From Epicoccum nigrum (taxonomy: Eukaryota > Ascomycota > Dothideomycetes > Pleosporales > Didymellaceae), in assembly GCA_002116315.1 (NCBI GenBank), contig KZ107844.1, positions 930,001 to 994,000 of the forward strand: DNA of 64,000 nucleotides, read 5' to 3'. Under the pieces are notes generated by a model that saw only the letters and a list, made by a program, of their open reading frames with translations, did not search any database and was not told the DNA's origin. The position numbers and the translations under genes are program-made. Positions within the stretch are counted from its first letter, which is position 1. Every line of letters begins with the position of its first letter. This document shows, piece by piece, positions 22,183-31,889 of this stretch.

Positions 22183-23692
22183 CTATGCGCTTCGCGGCTT
22201 CTGTCCAGCCATCTTCAACATAGCATCGCGGTCCTGGATACCTGCAAGCTGGCCCTCCTTGACACGCTTAATAGTAAGAGCAGCGATCAGGGCAGCACCA
22301 ACACCGGAACCGTCCTCGGCGGGAAGGATCTCGATGGGATCGTTCTTGCCCTTGCCAAACTTGGCTGGCCAGTCCATGATCTCCTTAAGTGCTTGCGCGT
22401 TGCGGATCTTGAAATGGGGGTACTTGGTGAAGACTGAGCCGTCAGCACCAACGTGAGTATCGTCCCAGTTCTTGTGCTTGCAGATAGCCGCAACTCCGCA
22501 AGCAGTCAGGCGAGCAGCACGAGTGCCGATGAGCTCTGCAAGACGGCGGATGAGTTCGAGCTCGGGTTTTGTGCAGGTGATGCTGAGCTTGTTCTGGAAG
22601 AGGTCGCCGGTCTCGAGCAAGTTCTCAAATGGATCCTCCTCGATAGCCGAGAGGAACCCTGCATCGAGAGAGTAGGGCTTCTCCAGCTTGCTGACGTCTT
22701 GGCCCTCGAACATTGTGCAGTCGCGGCCCTTGTGAAGGTCCAAAAGAACCAGACGGAAGATCTCACCCAAGTACAGTCCAGCAACCATCTTCTCGAACGA
22801 CTGCTGACCAGGACGAGGCGACTCCTTGTCGATGATCACATCGTATTGTGTACGGGGCAGGACCTGGTGCTCATTGTCGAACGCACCCCATTCGCAGTTA
22901 ATGGCCATGGGCAGCTTGGGGTCGAGATTGAGGTGCGCAATCTTGGGGATGGCGCCGCACTCCTCCATGTATGCAGCATTGCAACCTGTTCCAAAGATGC
23001 AGCCAATCTTAATATCGGTATCGGTATAAGCGGAGGCGATCATGGTACCAGTTGTGTCGTTGACCAAAGCCGCCAATTTAATGGGTACACCTCGCTCAGC
23101 CAACGCCTTGTTGAAGGGTGGGACGACGTCGTGGCCCTCGACACCATCAATGTCAAAACCCTTTGTCCACCTCTGAAGAACTCCGTGGTCAATGTACTCC
23201 TGTGTGGCGGGATATGAGAAGGTGAAACCGAGGGGCAGGTCCTCGAGCTGTTCACCTTCGTGGTGGTACTCGACGAACTGCTGAAGGCAGTCGGCGACAT
23301 AGCCCCAGAGCTCATCCGCAGTTCCAGTCTTCAGCTCCTCTGGCATACGGTACTTCGACTGGATGATCTCGAACTCGCCCTTCTCCTCGGTGAGAGTGAC
23401 CTCACAGACACGCAGATTGGTACCTCCCATATCAAGAGCGAGATATCGGCCGGTCTCGTTACCGTCAGGGAAAGCCATACACCATGTTGGGTTCATGGGC
23501 TGTGGAAATCAGTTTTGCCGCCAATATATCTTCGTGCGAGTCACTTACGATGGACCCTCCTTCCACCGACAAACCCTTCTCAAGCTCCTTCACGAAGTGA
23601 TCGGTGATCTCTTTCAACTTCTTCGTGGGTACAACGAAAATCTCCTCTAGCTTCTCGATCTGCTCCTTGAGATCCCGAGGCATATCTGCCAT
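22183..23692 (-). CDS. hxk: Hexokinase
   Basis: There are two exons, 23692-23549 and 23499-22183, for 486 residues, the normal size of a fungal hexokinase. The 49-nt intron (23548-23500; donor GTAAGT, acceptor CACAG) lies between the N-terminal helix region and PMNPTWCMAFPDG. Motifs in order are the phosphate loop LALDMGGTNLRV (68-79), the sugar-binding segment LGFTFSYPATQ (138-148), NDTTGTMIASAY with catalytic Asp196, GTGCNAAYME, INCEWGAFDN, and the adenosine segment EDGSGVGAALIAA near the C-terminus. It phosphorylates glucose, fructose or mannose at C6 with ATP in the cytosol, the entry step of glycolysis. The full motif set argues for an active enzyme rather than one of the non-catalytic regulatory hexokinase homologues found in fungi. 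It is closest in style to HXK1/HXK2 or HxkA; a glucokinase cannot be excluded by eye. Confidence 0.96.
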
Positions 23693-25847
23693 GGAACCTG
23701 GTCTATTGTTAACTCTGCGCGTGACGCTCCTCGGCTTAGCTTCACTTCAGCGTGAAACCCGGGGAGATGACTCGGTATATCGTACCCTTTCGGGAAGGAG
23801 GCCTCCTTGCGCCTGTAACCATCGTGGCGTTTGCTTTGGGTTGTGTTGGGGTTGTTTCGGAGGTGCTCGAAGCTTCTGCGTAGAGCTGAGAGACGTGCTA
23901 CGCTAGAGTGGGCGGCGCAGATAAGGTGTGATGCTTTAGACTAGAGCAGGCGGTCAGTAAGATATATACAATAGAAGGGCGGCGCAAACTGGGTGTCTGG
24001 GACCTAAGAGGGGTGGCTATCACTACGTGGCAGCTGCCCTTGTCGCTGTGGCTCTACGAACCCCACCAGTGACGGAGAGAGCCTGGTGTTGCTTTTGCTC
24101 GGGGAAGGGCTGCTTACAGATGATGTCTAACAATGCTTGCCAGTCGACACAGATAGCTGGATATCCGGTTAACAGAGCATACAAGGGGTGGTGTGGAAGG
24201 CACTTACGGTTTTGAGGCGAAAGAACGACTCAATTGAAGCAATTGGTTGAGGAATTAACGAGCTTGGAGGCTGAAGCGGCGCAAAGTTGATTAGCCCCGC
24301 AATCCATCCCACGTTCCGCCCGGAGCATCGCGCGATGACGCACATTGGCGGCTCCAATAACGCCGAGCATTGTGCCGTGGAGCTATCGATGCTACGACGT
24401 TTGACATGTCGTTGTCCAACTTTCTTCCATACTGTCTGGCTTTGAGAGTACTTCTGTCATCTGCGTGCGCGTTGCGTTTGTTCTCCTTGTTTATTTCGTG
24501 CTGTGTTCTCCCTTTGCGTTGTGTGAGACTTTTATAGCCAGACACTTCTGTGTACCATGTGGCAATGTAACGATCGCCAAGGTTCAGATCTTTGGATTGA
24601 CTATACGCACATTAGGATAGGTCTCGCCAGAACATATTGCACCTTGTCAAGGCCAATTACCCACCGAGGCCTTTTGAAGAATTGAACCTACAAGAAGCGA
24701 GAAGCAGTCACCGCGAATAAAGTGACTTTCTGTTTTGAAAGATCCAAAATTGTTCGCTACGAACTGACCATAATACAAGCTTGAAGAAGACTGCCACTGA
24801 TTGATCTTGCAGTGTATTCGGTGGGCGGTCCAAATGATGCAAAACTACAGCTGAACATTAAGCTACCAAGACTATGAAGAAGAAAATCCTATACTGACAT
24901 ACCTGCCTAGCTTCGTTACAAGTCTCTAACGCCTGAGATATATAGTGCAAAGGCATATAGAGTTCTACTCCAAGGTCTTAGCTGCAGGTATTTTGAGCCT
25001 GCAAGATGAAGGAAATCGAATCCAGTCATGTGACTAAGCTTATAGGTATGACCACATCACCTTCATCAACTCAACACACATCCTCAATACTACTTATGTC
25101 AACACATGAGGTATTACGATGCTATCTATCCTATGCGAGAGCACAAGAATTGGTTACCGTTTTCGGCTAGACTGGCCTTCGCTGACTATGGCTCGACAGA
25201 CGCGTTCGTGTTTGTTTGTTGACACACGTGGACGTCACCAACCATCACATTGCCAGGTCACCAACGCTCATTGGTACAGAGGTGCTTGCGCGGTTGTGTT
25301 CTAGAACAGACTTGAATGACTACAACTCAAAGCGTCACTGTGCACAGAGTCACAGATGCGAAGACCTACGAACATATCGAGCCATGCACTGCCCTGGCTT
25401 TACATGGTAAGACGGTCTTTCAGGGCCCAGAATGATAGCAAACTGCAGCTTGACCAATCGCATTCCTGCGTTTGTCCATGTGTTTCTCCGGAGCTTTCCA
25501 ACATGTTGTTGTCTTCACCCTCATCGTCAAGCATGACATTGTACTTCACGTCCACTCGACGTCCGCTTGACAACTGCACGTGTAAGCGACCACTGCACGA
25601 TCACTTAACTGCATCACGATCAGTCGGTCACTTCACAATCACTTTATCCCTTAACTACTACATGACCACTCGTCCGTTTGTCCATTTCTTCAGAAGTCGA
25701 TTTGACTACTGCGCGTCCATTTGTCCAGAAGTCCGGTTGATTACCAGGAGTCCAATTGACTACAAGTCCAATTGTCTAAGAGTCTATTTGACTATACATC
25801 CACTTGACCACTACACGTTAATTCGTGTTATCTTTACATCACCAACC
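23693..25847. other. Divergent intergenic region between hexokinase and an unknown gene
   Basis: These 2.15 kb contain both promoters. No gene could be built here. The right end (25548-25823) is a degenerate tandem repeat, listed separately. Confidence 0.45.
25548..25823. repeat. Degenerate tandem repeat, units of about 16-20 nt
   Basis: Successive stretches resemble agtccATTTGACTAC, for example agtccaattgactaca, agtccaattgtctaag, agtctatttgactatac and atccacttgaccactacac. About a dozen diverged units run up to about 25 bp before the start codon at 25848. The order of similarity indicates local duplication followed by point mutation. It could carry repeated binding sites in the promoter or leader, but that is inference. 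Confidence 0.65.
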
Positions 25848-26799
25848 ATGTCCGCTCCCATCCGCATTGCGGGCCAGAGTATGTTCTGGTGTAGTTCAAT
25901 TTCTTGCTCATCCGATACACTGACGGGCTTCCGTAGGAGCAACCGAGAACTTCCAAGCTTCCGGTGCCAATCGCCGTGAGACTACGGTAGGTACTTACGA
26001 TGCCCCAGGAGAGGCGGAGTGGCGCAAGGCCTGCGAGAAGCACTGCCTCAGCCAACCACCTAAGCCTGTCTACCTGAGTCCTAGTCGTCTGCCATCGTTC
26101 CGCTCAAGGCGTTCAACTCCCGCCAACAAGCCAGAGCTTGATGCGCTATTTGAGAAATTTATGGTGATGTACAGGGGCGAGAAGTATCTCCCTCTCGTAC
26201 CAGAAACGCTCCATCAAGTCCATCTATACCTCATGGGAGCCAAACTAGTGGCCCAGCCTTCTCTCACCAAGCTGCTCTTCAACGAAGAGACTAACAGAAT
26301 TAAAGTCCAAGACTTTCACGCGTCTTTGGTGCAGATTGGCGAATGCTGCACGCACCTGGCTGTCGTTGCGCCGTTCAATGTGACTGACTTCTCCAACCCG
26401 TTCGATCGTGTGATGGGCGGCTCAGGACCAGGAGGTGACTGGGAGAAGGTCCTGATTCAGTTGCCCAATCTCTGCAAGCTCACAGTCAGCGGACATCCTA
26501 AGGAGCCAGAGCTTTTCGCCGAAGAGACGTACCCCGCAATCCACTACGCTCTCGCCAACTACATTCTCGCCGATGAAGGTAAGTTCAAGGAGTATGTTGA
26601 CGTGCACTTCGAAGTGGACCGCAAGCTCGTCTTCAAATTCCACCACGACTACCATCGCCGTAACGGTTCGGCTCCTCTCACGATGGTTGGCCCTGACGTG
26701 ACGTACGCTGATGGTCCTGATGGCTTTGCCCTGGAGGGAGACGCTCCGTCAGAGGAAGACGACCCCGCGCTGTTTGGAATGGAAGAGCTGGAGATCTAA
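25848..26799 (+). CDS. Hypothetical protein with acidic C-terminus
   Basis: I do not recognise the family. Exon 1 is only 31 nt (25848-25878, MSAPIRIAGQ plus one base). A 58-nt intron (25879-25936) has donor GTATGT, an ACTGAC branch and acceptor CGTAG. Exon 2 is 25937-26799. Phases agree and the product is 297 residues. The N-terminal third is basic and polar (LSPSRLPSFRSRR). The middle is a globular-looking segment with LHQVHLYLMGAKLVAQP, THLAVVAPFNVTDFSNPFDR and an aromatic and charged stretch ending FKFHHDYHRRNG. The tail is strongly acidic (EGDAPSEEDDPALFGMEELEI). There is no signal peptide or membrane helix, so a soluble intracellular protein is likely. The F-box-like proteins of fungi have similar mid-regions, but no F-box is visible. 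Confidence 0.75.
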
Positions 26800-27515
26800 C
26801 TCCCGCCTCCCCAGGTGTGTTAGGCAAAAACTTTAATGCGTTCAGGAGCTGTCAGGAGTTGGTCATTGACGGCGCTTGGGCGATTGTAGCCAGAAGGACC
26901 CGAAGCAGCGAACCGTATTGATAGCGCACTCATCCCTAAAACTACTGTACTTTTAGCATTCACATAGCGTTTCGAAGGCTTGTTGTCTTGTCGGACGTTT
27001 TTGCAAGCCACTTCACGGATTTCAGAGGTTTGTACAATAAATCCAATTGTACCTTTTAAAAGTTCTCATGTCCAAGTATACGTCCTTTCCCACTTGCAAC
27101 AGGTAGTCTGTTGAGACTTCAAGAGTTCGTGTGTGACGAGTCGTCGAAACATCCTCGGCGTTAAAGAAGCTCCGGAAATAGTCGTGAAACGCCGCCATTG
27201 GTAAGTATGGTACAGTCGTGTCGTCCGGCTCCCCACGCCGGACGCCATCCCAAGCGGCCCGCAGCTGCTTATCGTTGAGGACTCGACGCATCGGACGGAC
27301 TTTTACCAAACCGCGGAAATCGCGAGCTAGGGCGAAACGAGTATATGTATAGAATGGTCCGACGGCTTGAGCGTTGGAGTTCAAGCTCGAGCTTTCTTTC
27401 CTTTTTTACATCCATACCCTTGCGATTGCCCTGCGGTATCTAATATCCATAAAGGCCGATCAGAGCCAGGGTAGCAACAACCTCCCAAGCAAGAGATATC
27501 GATAGTCAGCCCATC
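26800..27515. other. Intergenic region with a possible small minus-strand gene
   Basis: This lies between a plus-strand gene end and the start of the Ayg1-like gene. Two minus-strand frames, 27384-27022 and 27011-26820, look somewhat protein-like; see the separate low-confidence entry. Confidence 0.4.
27022..27384 (-). CDS. Possible small hypothetical protein (low confidence)
   Basis: This 120-codon frame starts 131 bp from the Ayg1-like gene start, in divergent orientation. The composition is protein-like (FHDYFRSFFNAEDVSTTRH, DYLLQVGKDVYLDM) but no domain is recognised. A further minus-strand frame at 27011-26820, containing GMSALSIRFAASGPSGYNRP, could be a second exon. A donor-like AAAAG|GTACAA lies near the end of the first frame, but I found no acceptor that joins the two in phase. 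It may be a real small gene, a decayed one or chance. Confidence 0.25.
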   Translation of the reverse strand: MNSNAQAVGPFYTYTRFALARDFRGLVKVRPMRRVLNDKQLRAAWDGVRRGEPDDTTVPYLPMAAFHDYFRSFFNAEDVSTTRHTRTLEVSTDYLLQVGKDVYLDMRTFKRYNWIYCTNL

Positions 27516-29318
27516 ATGGCAGCACCAGGCGGCAAATTCTTCATCCAGGACAACCTGTCGAAACCGGCGGCACACCACGAGTCCTTCGCTCAACTCTGGG
27601 AGACCAAATGGAAAGCGCCAGCCACCATGGGCGTGTACCCTTTCATGTTCAGCACAGCAACAGACTTCCAACCTGTAGTCGACAAACTCATCGAGGGCGA
27701 CTTCAAGGAACCCTACAACTGGGACGAATACGCTCAGGTCTACTTCCCGCAGGCCGAACACCTCAAGAGCATAGCGGAACAGGCTGAAGCCGCGGGCGAG
27801 AAGGAGAAGGCGAGTGAGTACTTCCTTCGTGCCAGCGCGGTGTACAGGATCAGTAGGTTCCCCGCGCCGCGCAGTCAAGTCCAGCGCGAAGCATGGCGGC
27901 TAGGGAAACAAGCCTGCATCAAGGGCCTGGGGATGCGTGAGCACCCTGTCCATGAAGTTGAGGTCCCGCACACCCACGGCGCCAGCAACGAGGGCAGTGT
28001 GATTCCCGTCTACCACCTTGTCCCGGACACGGCCACCCCGGAAGCGCCGGTGCCCACCGTCGTCATCTTCACCGGCCTGGACGGGTACCGCACCGAGCTG
28101 GCCGTGTGGATGGAAGGCTGGCGTCAAGTCGGCGTCGCCACCGTCGTGCTGGAGATCCCCGGCACAGGCGACTGTCCCGCCAACCCGTCAGACCCCACAA
28201 GCCCGGACCGCCTGTATAGCAGCTTGTTCGACTGGATGGACGCCCAGCCGCTGCTGGACAGCACCAAGAGGGCCATCTGGGCCTTCAGCACCGGCGGCTT
28301 CTACGCGATCCGCGTCGCGCACACGCACGCCGACAGGCTCGCGGGTGTCGTCGCGCTGGGCGGCGGGTGCCACCACATGTTCGACCGCGAGTGGCTGGAC
28401 AACGTGAACCACCTGGAGTACCCGTTCGACCTTGCCAACACCTTGGCGTACAAGTGGGGTTATGGGGATGATGTGGAGGCGTTCAAGAGGGAGGCCAAGG
28501 CCAAGTTCTCGCTGCTGGAGGATCGCACGCTGGATATGCCTGAGTGTGCGCGGTTGTTGCTTGTTAACGGGACTGAGGATGAGATCTTCCCCATCGATGA
28601 CTATTACCTTGCGCTGCAGCATGGGGCCCCCAAGGAGGCGAGGTTCGTCAAGGGGATCAAGCACATGGGCGAGCCGGCGAGTTTCTTCATCATCATCAAG
28701 TGGTTGTATAAGTTGTTTGGGATTGAGGCCGATGTGGTGAAGCAGATGCAGACGCTGCCGTTCAGGCCGAAGGAGTTCCCGTCGTCCAGGAAGGAGCTTG
28801 AGGTCGAGCTGGAGCGCAACGTGGAGGAGAGCGAGGAGCAACAGCGCAAGCCGGAGGAGCTCCAGTCGTCCAGCAAGGAGCTCGAGCCCAAGCTGGAGCG
28901 CGACGTGGAGAGTGAGACGCAAGAACACAAGCTACAGGAGAAGGACAAGCGCATCGATTTTGAGGCGGAGCAGATCGAGGCGCGAGAGCGCAAACCAAAG
29001 GAGTGTCAGTCGTCCAGCAAAGAGCTCGAACCCGAGCTGGAGTGCGAGACGCGAGAGCACAGGCCTGAGGAGTTCCAGTCGCCCAGCGAGGAGCTCGAAA
29101 GCGAGCTGGAGCACGAAGTGGAGGCGAGCAAGGAGCCAGGATGCAAGCTGCAGGAGAAGGTCGAGTGGGAGCGCGACGTGGAGGAGAAGGAGACACGAGA
29201 GCGCAACCTGCAGGAGACGATCGAGCGCATCGGATTCCAGATGGAGGAGAGCGAGGCGCGAGAACACAAACTGCAGGAGAAGGTCGAGCGCATCGGGTTC
29301 GAGGCGGATGTGTACTGA
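27516..29318 (+). CDS. Ayg1-like alpha/beta hydrolase (DUF1100/FrsA superfamily) with repetitive charged C-terminal tail
   Basis: This is a single exon of 600 residues. Residues 1-420 match the Ayg1/WdYG1 family: an N-terminal lid with LWETKWKAPATMGVYPF and HLKSIAEQAEAAGEKEKASEYFLRASAVYRI, then the alpha/beta core. The nucleophile elbow is AFSTGG with Ser258. An acid is present in NGTEDE (Asp355) and a His in IKHMGE (His383). These positions agree closely with the triad reported for Aspergillus Ayg1, which shortens a heptaketide naphthopyrone in DHN-melanin synthesis by retro-Claisen-type C-C cleavage. Other members act on diverse acyl substrates, so the substrate is open. No polyketide synthase is nearby, although a PPTase gene lies 16 kb away. 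The last 180 residues are unusual: Glu/Arg/Lys-rich repeats with a likely coiled-coil character (SSSKELE.ELE and HKLQEKVERIGFE units). Ayg1 itself is about 400 residues long, so the tail is an added element. Confidence 0.88.
   Translation: MAAPGGKFFIQDNLSKPAAHHESFAQLWETKWKAPATMGVYPFMFSTATDFQPVVDKLIEGDFKEPYNWDEYAQVYFPQAEHLKSIAEQAEAAGEKEKASEYFLRASAVYRISRFPAPRSQVQREAWRLGKQACIKGLGMREHPVHEVEVPHTHGASNEGSVIPVYHLVPDTATPEAPVPTVVIFTGLDGYRTELAVWMEGWRQVGVATVVLEIPGTGDCPANPSDPTSPDRLYSSLFDWMDAQPLLDSTKRAIWAFSTGGFYAIRVAHTHADRLAGVVALGGGCHHMFDREWLDNVNHLEYPFDLANTLAYKWGYGDDVEAFKREAKAKFSLLEDRTLDMPECARLLLVNGTEDEIFPIDDYYLALQHGAPKEARFVKGIKHMGEPASFFIIIKWLYKLFGIEADVVKQMQTLPFRPKEFPSSRKELEVELERNVEESEEQQRKPEELQSSSKELEPKLERDVESETQEHKLQEKDKRIDFEAEQIEARERKPKECQSSSKELEPELECETREHRPEEFQSPSEELESELEHEVEASKEPGCKLQEKVEWERDVEEKETRERNLQETIERIGFQMEESEAREHKLQEKVERIGFEADVY
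28771..29300 (+). repeat. Coding minisatellite-like repeats in the Ayg1-like gene tail
   Basis: A roughly 55-nt unit beginning aggagttcc/aggagctcc and encoding (E)xxSSSKELExELE starts at 28771, 28855, 28999 and 29068. Interleaved with it is a second unit encoding xREHKLQEKVERIxFE, with clear copies around 28920-28975, 29150-29240 and 29255-29310. Copies differ by substitutions, but the phase is always kept. Confidence 0.75.
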
Positions 29319-29418
29319 GGCGAGGAGGGGGCAGGTAATACTCAACTCCGGGGTGGATTGCAAATTTACTTAATTAATACCACGAGCATCAACTGCGATC
29401 ATTTACTTAGACCTTGGA
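29319..29418. other. Short convergent spacer
   Basis: Only 100 bp separate the two converging coding ends, so the 3' untranslated regions probably overlap. An AT-rich run (ttacttaattaatacc) lies in the middle. Confidence 0.4.
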
Positions 29419-30342
29419 CTAAGGCAGCGGCGTATCGTGATCCCCCTTCTTCACATACTCATCGAACCAAAACACCGCCTGCAAGAACGCCATCTCCTTC
29501 GCAAACCTCCCACGCTGGTCCGCCAAGTCGCCCTTGACGCCGAACCCATGCTCGACGCCCGAGTACAGCGTGATCTGGTACGGGACGGTCATATCCCTGA
29601 GGAGATCCTCCGTCTCCCTCCTCTTCTCTGCGGGGAAAATCGCATCCGTTTCTACACGCTAGTCAGCACTCACTCGTGCTCCCCTTTGGCGAAGTGGAAC
29701 TCACCAGCAGCAGCGATGCTGAACGGGCCCTGGATGCCCTTCAGCTCCTCCACCTCAACAAAACTCGGGTGCGCAGTGAACCCGGCGTCCAGCCCGCCGG
29801 GCTTCAGCCACCTGCACACGTACTTGCCGCCGAAGCAGTAGCCCACGCCGCCAAGCCTCTTGACGCCCAGCTCGCCGCGCAGGTACTTGATGGTTTCCTT
29901 GAAGATGGGGTCGACGTCATTCTCGCGCGGCATCTTGTTGGCCTTCCAGCTGGGGAAGTCGAAGTCAGAGGGCATGGGGAAGGGGATCTCATTGCCTCTG
30001 AATACGTCCGGGATGATGGTGTAGTAGCCGTTGGCGGCGAATTGGTCGGCGATACTGTGGTCTGTTAGGGTGGCTTGCGGTGGGGAGAGGTGAAGACGGA
30101 CAGTTGGACGTTAGGGAATTCGAAGCCGAGGACGTCGGTCATGATTAGGACGGCGTTCTGGGTGCTGCCATTCTCGGGTGCGGCAACGTATGCACGGACT
30201 GCACAATTGTCAATTGAGGGTTTTGTACATTGTATGTGGGCATATGCGTACTGTCGCCGCTGATGGTCTTGATCTCGCCCTGCGGTGTACCTTCGTGCTT
30301 GACGCCAATGGCGCAGCACTTCTGAGCTGGGTGAGATGCCAT
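29419..30342 (-). CDS. Dienelactone hydrolase family protein
   Basis: There are four exons, 30342-30252, 30198-30102, 30054-29705 and 29651-29419, for 256 residues. All phases agree. Introns are 53, 47 and 53 nt, with donors GTACGC, GTCCGT and GTGAGT and clear CTGAC or CTAAC branch motifs. The catalytic triad of the family is complete: Cys136 in GVGYCFGGK, Asp182 in ETDAIFPAEKRRETE and His214 in SGVEHGFGV. The start MASHPAQKCCAIGVKHEGTP is the usual fungal beginning. Family enzymes hydrolyse dienelactones in the 3-oxoadipate pathway or other small esters and lactones. Many fungal genomes carry several copies of unknown substrate. The protein lacks a signal peptide and should be cytosolic. The gene ends only 100 bp from the Ayg1-like hydrolase on the other strand. 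Confidence 0.93.
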
Positions 30343-30707
30343 GCTGGAACTATGTTCGGTGTATCGAAAAACAACTTTTTAGGGCAGATTGTGGGGTGTG
30401 CTTGATTAGGTAGTCACCTTGAGGCTTCACTATAGATATATGTAGATACTGCCGAGACACGTCACGGCGTTAGGGAGCTTGGTGCCGAAGCTTAAGATAC
30501 GGCCCCACACGCGGGGCATGCAATCTGTTATGACGATGTGATCGCAACACGGACGCTTTGCTAGTAGTATGTAGATAAAGCTTTAGCATGTTTAGTATCC
30601 TTTCCAGTACTTTGGCGTTGGCGAGGAAGTATCAATGAGTGATGCGATAAATCCGAGCGACGATTACTCTTGATTCTTCCGGCTACTGCTGCGCATGCAT
30701 GTTGTAG
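30343..30707. other. Intergenic region
   Basis: This holds the promoter of the dienelactone hydrolase gene and the 3' flank of the Cir_N gene. No distinct element is seen. Confidence 0.4.
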
Positions 30708-31889
30708 TTACCTTGTGTCACGGTCGTAGTGTCGCCGCCTGCGACTGCTCGGACTTCGGCTCCTGTAATGCCGCTCTGAAGAATGCTGACGACGGCTGTC
30801 TCTGCGATGTTTTTGTTCGCGCTCTCGGCTCCTGCTCCGTGAGCGGTCTCGGCGATGCGAGTGACTATGTCCGTGTTCACGATCTGGGCTCCGGCTTCGA
30901 GTACTACTGTGGCGGTGACTGCTCCTCTTGTGGTGCTTTCTCCTTCGCTCTCCGACGTCTTGTGCTTCGCGCAGCTCTTTCAATTCGTACTTGCGTTCGT
31001 CGGCCCACTTCTTCTTGTCCTCCTTTGACTTCTTCAGCTGCGTCTGGGCCTTCTGCATAAATGCAAATGGATCACTGGAGGAAATGCGCGCCTGCTCTCT
31101 CTCTTTCCGACGCGGGTCTTCATTGCCCCATACGTCCTTGTTCTCAAGTCCAGGGTATGTGAGTGCAGCTGCAGCCTCCTCATCGGGGTGCGGAGCCTTG
31201 CGCTGCGTGGAGTACCAGGGGCTGTCCAGACCGTTTCTACCTGCGGCATTGGAGAAGCGCATTGTGTACTGGTCCTCGAAGGCCTGTTCCTTCTTGCGCT
31301 TCTCTTTCTCAGCCTCGGCGTTCTTCTCGCGCCTGAGAGCCTCCTTCATGTCTACGGGAAACAGGTCGATGTGGCCGGCATGGTCGGTCAAAGGCGCGTC
31401 GCTGGCAGGCGTGCGTAGCTTCAGGAGCTTTGCGTCGTCCTCGTTGCCGCTGCCTGCCTTGGCCATGGACGCAGCCAAGCGAATGTCCATGTCCGTGTCA
31501 TCCTCGCCCCTCAGCTTCCTCGGCTTCCTGCCGTGGCCACTGTCTCGGTCCTTCCTTCGCCTGCCCTGTTCGGTGCCATCTTCGTCAGGTAGTGGTGGGG
31601 GCGTTCGGCCTCGCAGTATGGCGGCGCGTCGAGCAGCGTCGAGCTCTTGGGTGCGCTGGTCAGCAGCGGCTTCGCGGGCGGCAGCAGCCTCCTCGTCGGC
31701 CTTGACGCGGGCAATGTTGGCAGGACTGTAGACGTTCCATGACTATATCGTGCCAGTCAGTGGGGCTGCGCAGGAGTCGTGAGGTAGGCAAAACGTGATA
31801 TAAGGTACCTTCTTGCCAAGGAGATGGCTGCGGCGGCGTCAGTTGGAACATATACATATAGACAGTCTTGCTGAAGCTTACAGTGGCAT
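30708..31889 (-). CDS. Cir_N-domain (LENG1/CWC25-like) RS-rich nuclear protein
   Basis: There are three exons, 31889-31882 (8 nt), 31827-31809 (19 nt) and 31742-30708, for 353 residues. The introns are 54 nt (donor GTAAGC, acceptor CGCAG) and 66 nt (donor GTACCT, CTGAC branch, acceptor TATAG). The join yields MPLHLLGKKSWNVYSPANIA, the exact style of the Cir_N domain start (KKSWxVxxxxNxARVxxDE) found in LENG1 and CWC25-type splicing proteins. A coiled, Arg/Glu-rich segment follows. In the middle are conserved patches (GHIDLFPVD, RFSNAAGRNGLDSPWYST, DVWGNEDPRRKEREQARI, DPFAFMQKAQTQLKK). The end is an RS/RD-rich tail typical of spliceosome-associated factors. The likely role is a nuclear pre-mRNA splicing accessory; LENG1-like fits better than CWC25 because of the PWY and WGNEDP segments. 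Two micro-exons at the 5' end are easy for gene finders to miss. Confidence 0.88.

Noticed and set aside
22453..23217. 254-codon frame opposite hexokinase
   Set aside because: Exact antisense of conserved hexokinase codons; length follows from codon bias.
25356..25979. 207-codon plus-strand frame
   Set aside because: Overlaps the degenerate repeat and the first intron of the gene at 25848 in another phase; composition reflects the repeat.
28188..28928. 246-codon minus-strand frame opposite the Ayg1-like gene
   Set aside because: Antisense of a GC3-rich exon; Leu/Arg/His-rich with no domain.
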